The notes under the pieces are model-generated. The model ran no database searches. It was not told the DNA's origin and worked only from the letters and a program-made list of their open reading frames with translations. The position numbers and the translations under genes were made by a program. Shown here piece after piece: positions 11,254-22,800 of a stretch of DNA of 64,000 nt (the stretch's first letter is position 1; every line of letters begins with the position of its first letter). Location: NCBI GenBank assembly GCA_963575745.1, contig CAUYUJ010018482.1, forward strand, positions 247,814 to 311,813. Reading direction: 5' to 3'. Source of the DNA: Prorocentrum cordatum (taxonomy: Eukaryota; Sar; Dinophyceae; Prorocentrales; Prorocentraceae).

Positions 11254-12521
11254 CCCACCAGCCCTTTGGGCGTGAGTGGTTTAGCGAGCTTTCTCTGTTC
11301 TCAATCCCCCAACCCCCTTCTTCCCCTTCGGGGAGGGGTTTACCCCTCCCCCTACCCCCTCCCCCTGGACCTGGAGAGGGGGTCCCGCGGGTCGTTGGAG
11401 GGGTCTTTTCCGACTCCTGGGAGGGCCAAAAAACGACGACCCTCACGAGGATTCTGGCCCCGACGGGGGGGCACAGTTTGGCCCCTCTGCGCTTCTTTGA
11501 AGCCACAATCATTGATTTTACTACGGTTTTGGCCCCATTGTGGCCTCCTGAGGGGGCCGCGCTTCTCTTCCTCCATAGCAAAATCGTTGATTTTACGAAG
11601 GTTTTGGCATCATTTTGTCCTTTTCAGGGGGCAGCGCTCCTTCGCGCTTCAGAGGAGGTCGCAAGAGGCCCCCAAGATGGCCCCAAGAGGCCCCCAGGAG
11701 GCTCCCAAGAGGCCTCCAAGAGGCCCCCCAGAGTCCCCCAAGAGGCCCCAAGAGGCCCCCAAGAGGGCCCCAAGTGGCCCCCGAGAGGCTCCCAGAGGCT
11801 CCAAGAGGCTCCCAAGAGGCCCGAAGAGGCTTCCCCAAGGCACCCAAGACGCTCCTAGAAGCCCCTGGGGCCGCCAAGACGCCCCCAAGATGCCCCAAAA
11901 GGGGACGAGGTGCCCGAACGCCTCACGCCACGAGGAGCCCGAACGACTCACACCAGGACGAAGGGCCCGAACGACTCACACCACGAAGAGCCCGAACGAC
12001 TCACACCAGAAAGAGGGGCCCGAACGACTCATACCAGGACGAGGCGCCCGAACGACTCACACCACGAGGAGACCAAACGACTCACACCACGACGAAGGCC
12101 CCGAACGACTCACACCACGAGGAGCCCGAACGAGTCACACCAGGAGGAGGGGCCCGAACGACTCACACCAGGACGAGGGGCCCGAACAACTCACACCACG
12201 AGAAGCCCGAACGACTCACACCAGGACGAAGAGCCCGAACGACTCACACCACGAAGAGCCCGAACGACTCACACCAGGAAGAAGGGCCCGAACGACTCAC
12301 ACCAGGACGAGAAACCCCAAACGACTCAAACCACGAGGAGCGCTTTCTCTCCCTCCTCCTTCGCCTCGTCCTTCTCCCGCTCCCCCCACAAGGAGGATGT
12401 ACAAGGAGGCGGGAGGAAGGAGGAACAGGGGAGATATGCGGGGCCAAGCGGACACACGCCTGAAAAACACGACTGTCGGCATGCTTCGCGAGAGTTGCTG
12501 CTGTGAGATGGGCTGGTGGGG
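11254..12521. repeat. composite repeat block C (same inverted ends)
   Basis: The block opens with CCCACCAGCCCTTTGGGCG and closes with GGGCTGGTGGGGATACGCGA. It carries the same type of leader, two variants of the ATTGATTTTAC segment (about 11510 and 11590), a CAAGAGGCCCC array (11655-11905) and, instead of a CTC tract, the 25/28-bp array. Block B begins about 20 bases after its end. Confidence 0.7.
11913..12335. repeat. alternating 25/28-bp tandem array
   Basis: About 16 units of GAACGACTCACACCA followed by a variable GGACGAAGGGCCC or CGAAGAGCCC end. Consecutive starts at 11941, 11969, 11994, 12022, 12050 and about 12075 differ by 28, 25, 28, 28 and 25 bp. The translation is a Thr/His/Arg/Glu-rich repeat. 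No protein function is inferred. Confidence 0.9.
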
Positions 12522-12541
12522 ATACGCGAAGCGTGAAGAAT

Positions 12542-13712
12542 CCCACCAGCCCTTTAGGGCGTAGGTGGTCTAGGGAGTTTCCTCTGCCAACCCCCTTCTT
12601 CCCCTTCGGGGAGGGGTTTGCCCCTCCCCTTACCCCTCCCCACTGACCTGGACGGGGCCGGTCGCGAGGTGTCAGAGCGTCCAAGATGGCCCAAGACAGC
12701 TCCAAGAGCGAACAGGCGAGAAAACACAAAACATTGATTTTACATAGGTTTTGGAAGGATTTTGGCATCTTGGGGGGGCCCAAGAGGCGACTCGAGGCAC
12801 TCTGGAGGGGCGGGGCTAATAAGCAACCCCCCCTTCTTTGATAGATCTCCTCCAAGATGGCCCAAAGAGCGCCCCGAAGGCTCCCAAGAGCGCCCCAAGA
12901 GCGCCTCAAGAGGGCCCCAAGAGACCCCAAGAGGCCCCCAAGAAGCCTCCAAGACGTTGCCAAGAGACCCCCAAGAGGCCCCAAGAGAGTCCAAGATGAC
13001 CCAAGACGGCTCCAAGAGCGAAAAGGCGAGAAAGCAACAAACATTGATTTTACCTAGGTTTTGGAAGGATTTTGGCCTCTTGGGGCGCCCAAGAGGCGAC
13101 TCGAGGCACTCTAGAGGGGCAGCGCTAATTGGGGAACCCCCCTTCTTTGATAGATCTCCTCCAAGATGGCCCCAAGAGCGCCTCGAAGGCTCCCAAGAGC
13201 GCCCCAAGAGCGCCCCAAGAGAGCCCCAAGAGGCCCCAAAAGGCCCCCATGAGGCCTCCAAGAGGCCCCCAAGAGACCCCCAAGAGGCCACAAGAGGCCC
13301 CCCGAGATACGCAAGAGGCCCCCGGGACCGCCAAGAGGCCCCAAAGACGGCCCAAGAGGCCCCCAAGCTCGCCATTGTCCTCCTCCTCCTCCTCTTTTTC
13401 TTCCTCCTCCCTCCTCCCCCTCCCCCTCCTCCTCCTCCTCCTCCTCCTCCTCCTTCTCCTTTTCCTCCTTCTCGTCCTCCTCGTCCTCGCAGTCCTCCAT
13501 CTCCTCCTCCTTATCTTCCTCCTCCTCCTCCTCCTGCTCCTCCTCCTGCTCCTCCTCTTCCTCCTCCTACTCCGACGACGACGGCTCCTCCTACATCCTC
13601 CCCCTCTTGGGGTATATGGCGGCTCACCCCGCCCTTTGTTCTTCTGCATGCTCCCCCGCTTCCCTCATAACCTCCACTCCCCTGGGACTCATTTCTGGAC
13701 GGGCTGGTGGGG
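12542..13712. repeat. composite repeat block B (same inverted ends)
   Basis: Very close to block A: same leader, two ~315-bp ATTGATTTTAC + CAAGAGGCCCC modules (from about 12690 and 13005), same CTC tract (13376-13580) and same tail from TTGGGGTATATGGCGGCTCA to GGGCTGGTGGGG. It differs from A mainly by having one fewer module and a shorter CTC tract, as expected for a duplicated unit with array contraction. Confidence 0.8.
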
Positions 13713-13732
13713 ATACGCGAAGCGTCTAGAAT

Positions 13733-13780
13733 TATCTATATATCTGTATCAGTATTTGTATATGTATATGTATATGCATG

Positions 13781-13815
<35 letters not shown>

Positions 13816-14090
13816 GTATGTATGTATGTATATATATATATATATATATATATAGATTTGTGCATGTATATGTATATATAGATATTCATATATTTATGTA
13901 GATATACATAAATCTATATACACACATATATAAATATATATGTATATGTATACCATCGCTCGAACCTGGCCGTATGGTATCTGTAAATATGTACATATGC
14001 ATCTGTATATATGCAAATGTATAACTATATGTATATGTGTATGTATGTATGTATGTATGTATGTATGTATATGTATATATGTATATGTGC
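13733..14090. repeat. (TATG)n / (TA)n microsatellite
   Basis: GTATATGTATATG and TATGTATG runs. Open frames are Tyr/Val/Met/Cys artefacts. Confidence 0.9.
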
Positions 14091-15479
14091 CTTTACTCTG
14101 TGACCTTCTAAATTCACATCGTGCTGTAATTTAATAAAGCTGAAACGGGAATTTCTGGGAACGGGCCAATCCCGGAAATCGGTCCTAGATCAATCGGAGA
14201 ACTTGCGATTTCGGGGAACTGGCCACGAACTAGTTGAATCAAGGAACCGGCGGTTTCAAGAAACTGGAACTTCTAGAAGATGTGCAGGGCGACGAACTGA
14301 TTTCCCTCTGAAACTTTGCGATGGGAACCGTTCGGATTCGTCGGAAGTAGGGTTTTGCTGGGGAACCATTCGGATTGCCGAAAATTGGTCAATATTTGAA
14401 CGATTCGGGTACGTAGGAATACAACGCTCGCGTTGCTATATCTTCTGATAGCGTTCGGATCCGCGAGATCGGTGACGCGTGTATGGCGGAGTTTTTTTTT
14501 TTTTTTGTTTGTTTTTTTCCTGGTTGTTTATCTTATCCTTTTTTCCAATCGGACCTCTACATCACATTTATCCTCACCAGCCACATCAAGGAAACACTTG
14601 CGTCCAAACCGCGTCCAACCAACACTAATCAACAGCGCCGCCCGAGCCTGCTCGACAGGCCACTGGGAGGCAGCAGCAGAGAGAGAGAGAGAGAGAGAAA
14701 CAAAACACACACACACACATCCAGCTTATACCTACAATAACAACGGGGAGAAGAGAGAGGAAGCATAAGAGGATGGAGGCGGAGAAGATGAGAAGAGGAA
14801 ACGGGAAAGAAAAACATAAAACAACTGGTAATCTTTACGGCCATCTCTAAAATCAATCCGGGCTCCCCGGACAGGAAAACGTCCAATTCTTCTGTTGGGT
14901 TCCGATCGAAATAATCTCCCGCCGCGTGAGACGCAACTGGCGCACGCTAACTGAAAAACTCAACCCATGACAAAATCGGAGTCGGGCAGACCCGTAAAAC
15001 AGAATAGATAAAACAACACGAAACTGTTTAACATCTCGTGCGCACACTGCAGATGTTGGAAAAAGGGTTGCACAATCTCGAGCCGCCAGCGTAGACTGTA
15101 CGAAGTAATCTGGGGTGCGGACACGGCACGGATCTAGCAAATCGCCTTTTTTTGTTCCCCCGTTTTTGTTGTTTCGTTTTTTGTTTGAAAGAAGCGACCT
15201 CGGCAATACATATTACTCCCACCAGTCATTCGCTCACCAGACGCCTTCCAATGCTACGCACAAGGGCGGCCTTCCAGACAACTCAGCGGCAGAGTGGGGG
15301 GGGAGAAATATTGATCGACAGTTGCACTTGACAGATCTTTTCCATATATACACACGCAAATACAAAGTACGACAATCTCGATATTCCCAATGTCATTCTT
15401 CATTTTCCAAGTGGAAACGAATGACTTTTCACCTTTTTCTTGTTTTTCTCTTTAGCTTTCTTGGACCCAAGGCGCCACC
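14091..15479. other. unassigned moderate-GC stretch
   Basis: No domain seen on either strand. It contains loose GGAAC/CGGTTTC-type repetition (14150-14430), a T-rich patch (14487-14520) and short GA and CA tracts (14675-14720). Confidence 0.45.
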
Positions 15480-15775
15480 ACTGCAGATGCCCCACAGTTG
15501 ACAGCCTTTCTGTAAAGCTGCCGCACACAAATGATTTGTACATGTTGTGACGAAAGGATTCGGAGTGTGAGTGCCACTGCAGGACATCCACCAATATATT
15601 ATGGTTGTAAGGTCACCACGCAAGGATTTTTTGTTTTTTGTTGTAAAAGACGGCCATATATTGAAAGTGTTGAGATCACTTCAGGTCCCGAGCAATTCAA
15701 ACCCTTTTGCAACATCGCCACCAAAGACACCCGTTTTGTAAAGGCTGCAACAACATGATTCTACACAAGGCGCAT
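15480..15775. repeat. degenerate TTGTAAAGGCTGC-type repeats, left group
   Basis: Sentences such as CCTTTTGTAAAGGCTGCAAC and GTTGTAAGGTCACCACG recur at about 70-bp spacing. The same family reappears at 17890-18470, on the far side of the 102-bp array, which looks like an array grown inside or between copies. Confidence 0.6.
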
Positions 15776-16180
15776 CTGCACCATAAAGACCAAGTCCGTC
15801 ACAGGCTGTCATTCGTTGTCCATACTTTTTGGTAGCAACGAACCTTTTCACATATTTTCATGTTTGTACGGTCTTCCTCTTCAGCTTTTCTGGGCCCGAG
15901 GTACCATCACTGCATATCCCCCACACTTGAATTCCTTGTAATGCCGCCATAAAAACAATTACCCGGTGACGTACCCAACCAATTTGTATCATGGGAAACG
16001 AGGAATTGGCCGAAACTTGCAAGGACAATCAAATTGCAGGATCCGTTGTTTGATATGTAAGCTACTTGGGACACGCGCCAATGAAATGATGCGCAGGAGA
16101 ACCATACAATAACGAGGGGCGACAACTACAGGCTCGAAGAAAACATGGGGAGTCGGGAGCGAACAGCAAGAGAAAGACGT
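15776..16180. other. unassigned spacer
   Basis: No gene or clear repeat. A few TTGTAA-like words relate it loosely to the flanking repeat family. Confidence 0.4.
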
Positions 16181-16184
16181 GCGG

Positions 16185-17770
16185 GAAGCCCACTGTGCTG
16201 GGCCCCCCAGCAGCCCTCGAAAGTGGCGACAGTTTCACAGATCGCAGCCCCCCATGGATGGCGAGGTCCCATTTGAATCCGCCGTGGGTACCCACTGTGC
16301 TGGGCCCCCCAGCAGCCCTCGAAAGTGGCGACAGTTTCACAGATCGCAGCCCCCCAGGGATGGCGAGGTCCCATTTGAATCCGCCGTGGGTACCCACTGT
16401 GCTGGGCCCCCCAGCAGCCCTCGAAAGTGGCGACTGTTTCCAGATCGCACCCCCCCCAGGGTGGCGAAGGTCCATTTGAATGGGCCCGAGTGCCCACTGT
16501 GCTGGGCCCCCAGCAGCCTCGAAAGTGGCGACAGTTTCACAGATCGCACCCCCAGGGATGGCGAGGTCCCATTTGAATCTGCGGGTGCACACTGTGCTGG
16601 GCCCCCAGCAGGCTCGAAAGTGGCGACAGTTTACAGATCGCAGCCCCCCAGGATGGCGAGGTCCATTTGAATCCGCCGCGGGTGCACACTGTGCTGGGCC
16701 CCCCAGCAGCCCTCGAAAGTGGCGACAGTTTCACAGATCGCAGCCCCCCAGGGATGGCGAGGTCCCATTTGAATCCGCCGCGGGTGCACACTGTGCTGGG
16801 CCCCCCAGCAGCCCTCGAAAGTGGACAGTTTCACAGATCGCAGCCCCCCAGGGATGGCGAGGTCCCATTTGAATCCGCCGCGAGTGCACACTGTGCCGGG
16901 CCCCCCAGCAGCCCACGAAAGTGGCGACAGTTTCACAGATCGCACCCCCCCAGGGATGGCGAGGTCCCATTTGAATCCGCCGTGGGTACCCACTGTGCTG
17001 GGCCCCCCAGCAGCCCTCGAAAGTGGCGACAGTTTTACAGATCGCACCCCCCCAGGGATGGCGAGGTCTCATTTGAATCCGCCGCGAGTGCACACTTTGC
17101 TGGGCCCCCCAGCAGCCCTCGAAAGTGGTGGCAATTTCACAGATCGCAGCCCCCCAAGAATGGCGAGGTCCCATTTGAATCCGCCGCGAGTGCACACTGT
17201 GCTGGGCCCCCCAGCAGCCCTCGAAAGTGGCGACAGTTTCAAATCGCACCCCCCCAGGGATGGCGAGGTCACATTTGAATCCGCCGCGAGTGCACACTGT
17301 GCTGGGCCCCCCAGCAGCCCACGAAAGTGGCGACAATTTCACAGATCGCAGCCCCCCAGGGATGGCGAGGTCCCATTTGAGTCCGCCGCGAGTGCACACT
17401 GTGCTGGGCCCCCCAGCAGCCCTCGAAAGTGGCGACAGTTTCACAGATCGCAGCCCCCCAGGGATGGCGAGGTCCCATTTGAATCCGCCGCGAATGCAGA
17501 CTGTGCTGGGCCCCCCAGCAGCCCTCGAAAATGGCGACAGTTTCACAGATCGCAGCCCCAAAGGGGTGGCGAGGTCCCATTTGAATCCGCCGCGAGTGCA
17601 CACTGTGCTGGGCCCCCCAGCAGGCCTCGAAAGTGGCGACAGTTTCGCAGATCGCAGCCCCCCAGGGGTGGCGAGGTCCCATTTGACTCTGCGGTGGGTA
17701 CCCATTGTGCTGGGCCTCCCAGCAGGTCCGAAAGTGGCGACAGTTTCACAGATCGCAGCCCCCCAGCTGG
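16185..17770. repeat. 102-bp tandem array, about 15-16 units
   Basis: Each unit runs from CACTGTGCTGGGCCCCCCAG through AGTGGCGACAGTTTCACAG to GATGGCGAGGTCCCATTTGA. Starts at 16191, 16293 and 16395 give an exact 102-bp period. Because 102 is divisible by three and most units keep length, every frame is open for hundreds of codons with a 34-residue peptide period. A few units between 16440 and 16670 have small deletions. Nothing indicates translation. Confidence 0.95.
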
Positions 17771-17869
17771 CACGCAGCGACGAGCGAAGGCAAGGGGGAA
17801 GAGAGGGACGGGGGGGGGCGGGAAGGAAGGAAGGAAGTGAGGAAGCAGACGCGCGAGCAGTGCTCTATT

Positions 17870-18470
17870 CAAAACGAGAACCCCACGCAAGAGGGTTGGG
17901 AACAAATCCTTTTGTACAGGCTTCTACGGAATCATTCTACTTGTGGAGGTTAGTGCACTTCCCTACACTTCAGATATTGTTGTAAGGTCGCCACGTGAGG
18001 CATCTTTTTGTAAAAGGCTGCGGCAAAAATGTTTTAACTGTGGATGTCACTGCAAGTCCCCAAGAAGTAAGATCCTTTTTGCAAGATCGCCGCGAAAGAC
18101 ACATCTCTTGTAAAGGCTACACAACGATTTTAATGGTGGCGCATCTGTACCTGAAAAAGAACAGCGGTCACAACATTGTCCTGGTTTTCTCCCATTCTTT
18201 CACGTTCAACAGATATCTTTTATTTAAATGCTGTTTTTCATGCTTGCCCTGTTTTCATCTCCAGCTTTCCTGGGCTCAGGGCGCCAACACTACATATCCC
18301 CCAACAATTGAAACCCTTTCTAAGGCCGCCTCAACAAGAAACCCTTTGCACAGGCTGCTAAACAACATCTACTTGTGGAGGCTACTGCAGATCCCCACAG
18401 TTAGAAGCCTGTTGTAAGATCGTCACGAACGGAATCCCTTTGTAAGGGCGGCTGCAGAAGGATTTCAACT
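17870..18470. repeat. degenerate TTGTAAAGGCTGC-type repeats, right group
   Basis: Copies related to 15480-15775, for example CTTTTTGTAAAAGGCTGCGG and CTCTTGTAAAGGCTACACAA. Spacing is irregular at about 60-90 bp. Confidence 0.6.
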
Positions 18471-18689
18471 CAGGGGAAGATCATGGAGGAATGCGGAGGG
18501 AAGAATACGAAGAGGGGCCAGAATGGGGAAGGACGGATACGAGAAACAAGTATGACGAGTAACTTGCTGATCCACAGCGATCCAATCACTAAAAAATCCA
18601 TCAACAAAACCTATTTGTAATCAGGCAAACAGCGGGTCGAACCGGAGGGCCCCCCTGGGTCATCCACTCCTTTTGCTCCATTGAGATCC

Positions 18690-19080
18690 ATGGATGGAGC
18701 CCGATTTGGGGCGTTTCGCCCGAGGCGTCCTCAGAATTTATATGGTTTGGCCCCTGGTTTGGCCTGGTTCGGTTCGGTTTGGCTGGGTGCCCAGCTTGAG
18801 ACATCCTCGAACTTTGCCTGGTTTAGCCCCTGGTTTGGCCTGGTTTGCGGCCGGTTTCGCCTGAGACGCCCTTACAATCTGCTAGGTCATATTTGATGTC
18901 GCCACGGTTTCGTTTGCGACGTCGTGACCCTTTGTCTGGTTTAGCTTGGTTTCGGCGCAGTTTCGCATGAGACGTCCTCACAATTCGCTTGATTTGTTTT
19001 GGTTCCAGTGCGCCTTCGCGTGAAACGTGCGCACGATTCGCATGGTTTGGTCGCGGTTTCGCTTGAAACGTACTGGTTCC
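18690..19080. repeat. degenerate ~55-78-bp GGTTTGG/GAGACGTCCTC repeat
   Basis: The word GAGACGTCCTC and variants recur at about 18722, 18800, 18861, 18916, 18969 and 19023, each followed by a GGTTTGG/GGTTTCG segment. The array is old and diverged. No gene. Confidence 0.65.
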
Positions 19081-19084
19081 ACTC

Positions 19085-19375
19085 ATGCGGTGTAGGCTAT
19101 GTGGTGCAATCCCACACCGTTGCAGGCTATGGGGGACATGGCATGTGGTGCACAGTATGTGGTGGAAGCTGTGTTGTGCTAGCCACGTGGTGCAAGCCTA
19201 CATAGTCGCATGCTATGCTGTATAAGCTATGTGGTGCACAGTGTGTTGTGGAATCCATGTGGTGTATGTTCGGTAGTGCAAACCCACATCGACGAGAACT
19301 ATCTGGTGAAATCTGTAAGGTGCAAAGTATATGGTGGAAGCTGTGTGGTGCGAACTATGACTGCAAACCCACATG
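19085..19375. repeat. short TATGTGGTGCAAGC-type repeats
   Basis: GCTATGTGGTGCA and GTGGAAGCTGTGTGGTGC variants recur every 12-30 bases. A similar style of short GTTGCACCACGTAG repeat appears on the plus strand at 32388-32660 in the opposite sense. Confidence 0.6.
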
Positions 19376-20380
19376 TTCTCGCGGCGTTTGCCCAGGGTCC
19401 GGCGTTAGAGAAGAAAACTCTCCCGAGCCTGTAGAACCAACCAAGACTGCGGCATCGTAACAAGTTGGAGGCATAACCGGGCATTCAGTGGCATCTGTCC
19501 CTCAATCATCCAGGCGCGCACGCGAACAAATAATGTTTCAATGACCTGGCCATGGTACGCATCAGCAAAAGTGGCCAATGTTGGAAGGCGGATACCGCTT
19601 AATGATTATCCTGTCGGCGTCGTCGTTGGGATTGCAGTGGGTGTGATTGTCTAGCTGATTTGTTATAACTTTTGTAACAAGCAACGTAATTAGCAAGAAC
19701 AGCAACGTAATCAGCAAGAACGTAAAGCAAGGGAACGCCCACCAAATCAAGACATGTCGCGGACTTCAATACGCCAGATATGCACAGCAGCTCAAATGAG
19801 CGGTTGGCAACCAGGTGTCTGACGCGGCCCAATCTGAAGGAACGGATAGAAGTCTCATTGGTTCGTCACTGATGCACATATTTGCGGCGTTCAATGGGTC
19901 ACGACAAATGCACGATCTTGAAATGAACAAGAACGGTCAGCGGGCCGCGCAACCGATAGGCATGCCCGCATATAATTTGCTATGCCGTCCGTTTGCCGTA
20001 ATGTTTTCCGGTGTCGGCCGCTTGTCGGACAACAGGCGCTACGCGCTACGTGCAAATCCATTGTGTGGAGCCCCGAACGCGGCGCTTCTCTTCTGAGATG
20101 CATGCTGGTTGCCTTGCCTCTGCTTCAATTTGCCTTTCCGACTGATCGCGGGCCGCGACATCGTGCGTCGTTTACAGCAAAAACACATTGATTCAAAAAG
20201 AATGTGCCGATGCCAGCTCAATGGTCCACATCGACCTCGAAGCCCTTCACCAGCGAGCCCCGCAAGAAAATCAGCTGCACATGAGAGTGTCCTTAGAGCC
20301 GTAATTTTGGCGCGCGCAAGGCATAACCACGTACAACATGTGAGGGCGCACGATGCTTACGGATTGGGATCCTCTGCGTG
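19376..20380. other. unassigned stretch
   Basis: No recognised domain or repeat. Several open frames of 60-125 codons on both strands lack motifs. A (GT)n tract follows at 20388-20416. Confidence 0.4.
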
Positions 20381-20383
20381 CTA

Positions 20384-20416
<33 letters not shown>

Positions 20417-20589
20417 ATTGTCTTCTTCGTTCTTCCAGGTGCCGTTTCACTCTCGAGTGTCGCTCCCAACGCAGGTTGGCAATTAACAAGTGACACGCGT
20501 GCCCTGGCTCTTGCACGTTCGAGGAGAGAAGGAGGAGACGCATGTGGGGGATCGAGGACACAAGGCGGAGAAGGGAACGACGACGAACG

Positions 20590-21180
20590 AAAAATAAAGG
20601 GTCCAGGGCGAGGGGGGCTGTGGCAAGGGGGGGAAGCTGGATCCAGGGCCAGGACCAGCGGGGCGAGGGGGGCTGGGCCAGGACCAGCGGGGAGGCTGGG
20701 TCCAGGGCCAGGGCCACTGGGGCGAGGGGGGCTGGGGCCAGGACCAGGGGGGGAGGCTGGGTCCAGGGCCAGGGGGGCGAGAGGGGCTGGGTCTAGGACC
20801 AGGGGGGAAAGGCTGGATCCAGGGCGAGGGGGATGACGACGAACGAAAATAAAAGATTTGGGGCGAGGGGGGCTGGGGCCAGGGCCAGGGGGGGGAGGCT
20901 GGGTCCAGGGCGAGGGTCAGGGGGGGCTGAGGCTACGACCAGGGGGGGAGGCTGGGTCCATGGCCAAGGCCAGCGGGGGGAGGGGGGCTGGGGCCAGGAT
21001 CAGGGGGGAGGCTGGGTCCAGGGCCAGGACCAGAGGGGACGACGACGAACGAAAACAAAGGGGCTGGGGCCCGGACCAGAGGGACGACGTCGAACGAAAA
21101 TAAAGGTCCTGGGCGAGGGCGGCTGGGGCCAGAGCCAGGGGAGGAGGCTGGGTCTGGGGCCAGGGGGACGACGAGGTCCG
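20590..21180. repeat. GGGGCTGGGGCCAGG-type G-rich array
   Basis: Irregular repetition of GGGGCGAGGGGGGCTGGG, CCAGGACCAG and GAGGCTGGGTCCAGG, interrupted by GACGACGAACGAAAA segments at about 20578, 20833, 21038 and 21083. G-runs on one strand suggest quadruplex potential. Confidence 0.85.
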
Positions 21181-21559
21181 AGCTCTAGAACACAACTGTG
21201 CTAAATAACATGCTTGCTGCCAATTCATACTATTGCTCTCGACTGAGGTACCACAACGTGGAAGAAAAAAACTGCGTCGTCTTCCGCAAGTCTGGATTTT
21301 GGAGCCGCAGTGCAACTCTGGAACCCAAACAACCGACGGTCGTAGTCTGGTGCAAAAGATCGACCTGGGCACGACGACCGAAAAGCATGCATTACGTCCC
21401 GCAGAACCCTTGAAGTATATGTTATATGTCGCCGAGACGGTAAAAATGATGGTCAGACTCCAAGTTCTTCTTTCGCCACACTCTGCGTCAGCCTCCTCGT
21501 GCGTGGGGGGAGCTGTGGGATTTCAGGTTGGGTCGGTGGGTCGATTATGAAAGCAGCCC

Positions 21560-21649
21560 ACAAGATAAGAGGGAGAGAAAGAGAGATGTAATAACAGTCA
21601 TACATTTGTTTTACATGCGTGTCTGTATGCATGCACCTATGTAGATAGG

Positions 21650-21697
<48 letters not shown>

Positions 21698-21880
21698 ATT
21701 GTGCATGTATATATGCATGCATGCATGCATGCATGCATGCATGCATGCATGTATGTATGTATGCATGTATGTATGTATGTATGTATGTACGTATGTACGT
21801 CGGTTTGTAGATATGTTGGTATATATGCATATACGGTTATGTGTTTATATATATTCAATGTGTGTGTGTTACATTTAAAC
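21560..21880. repeat. (TA)n, (GCAT)n and (GTAT)n microsatellites
   Basis: TA tract at 21657-21694, GCAT tract at about 21712-21750 and GTAT tract at about 21750-21800. Open frames are artefacts. Confidence 0.92.
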
Positions 21881-22189
21881 ACATAGAAAAAGGAAGGATA
21901 ACTCCGCCGACCCTTCGTCCACCTCCCTGCCTGGGGGGTCCACGTTTAGATTACCGCCCTGGGAGTCCTCGCGGGTCTGGGGGGGGAGATCGCCCAATAA
22001 TGAAACCAATTCCCATCACTTCGGACCGTTCACGATCCACGTCGGACGGGTACCCCTGGAAACGGACTGGACCGACCACAACCCCTGGAAACGGACTGAT
22101 CGCAACATGAAAGGGATAACAAACAAATATACGAAGGGAACACCGGATCACAACCGCGTGGAGGGCTTCTGATGAGCTTTTGAAGAAGT

Positions 22190-22445
22190 TCTGAAAGTCT
22201 TCACTGCTGAGGACCCCTGCGGGCCCTGGAGGAATCCTGAAAAATCTTGGGGACTCCTGAGGACTCCTGATGACTCTTGAGGAATCCGGCGTAATCCCAA
22301 GAGACTCCTTGGGACTCCTGAGAAATCCCGAGGAGTCTTGAGCTGTCCCGAAGAATCCACCCGACTGAAGGATTCTGAAGGAGTCTGGATGATTCTTAGG
22401 ATTCTGAAGGATCTGGAAGGATTCTGAATGATTCTGATTAGAGGA
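22190..22445. repeat. AGGACTCCTG/AGGAATCCTG degenerate 11-14-bp repeats, group 1
   Basis: Variants of GGACTCCTGAGGA repeat through the segment. Related groups lie at 24860-25200 (opposite sense) and 37925-38060, so this is a dispersed short-period satellite type. Confidence 0.75.
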
Positions 22446-22557
22446 TTGTGTAGGGTTATTCCCCGTATCCTAAGTGGGTTTCTTGCTTTCTCAGCACCCC
22501 CCAGCGCAGGATCTCTCCTCACCCCTCCGTTCCTCACCACACACCCACATGTTCGCA

Positions 22558-22563
22558 CACTCG

Positions 22564-22607
<44 letters not shown>

Positions 22608-22615
22608 CCATCATT

Positions 22616-22655
<40 letters not shown>

Positions 22656-22690
22656 CCAACATCATCATCATCACCACCACCACGTCATCG
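22558..22690. repeat. (CAT)n microsatellite
   Basis: Nearly pure CAT repeat of about 130 bases reading as poly-His or poly-Ser, followed by a CACTCACTCATT-rich segment to 22800. Confidence 0.95.
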
Positions 22691-22800
22691 TCACTGTGAA
22701 CACCCACTCACACTCCCTCGACACTCTCATTCACTCATTACTTATTCACTCACTATCCCATTCACTCACTCGGTGCTCACTCATTCACTCATCACTACCA

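Noticed and set aside
10042-12564. 840-codon plus-strand open frame
   Set aside because: It runs through a CAC tract, a CAAGAGGCCCC array and a 25/28-bp array. It has no domain, and stops are absent only because of composition.
16185-17770. Repeat protein encoded by the 102-bp array
   Set aside because: All frames on both strands are open to a similar degree, units carry frame-breaking deletions, and there is no start, signal or domain.
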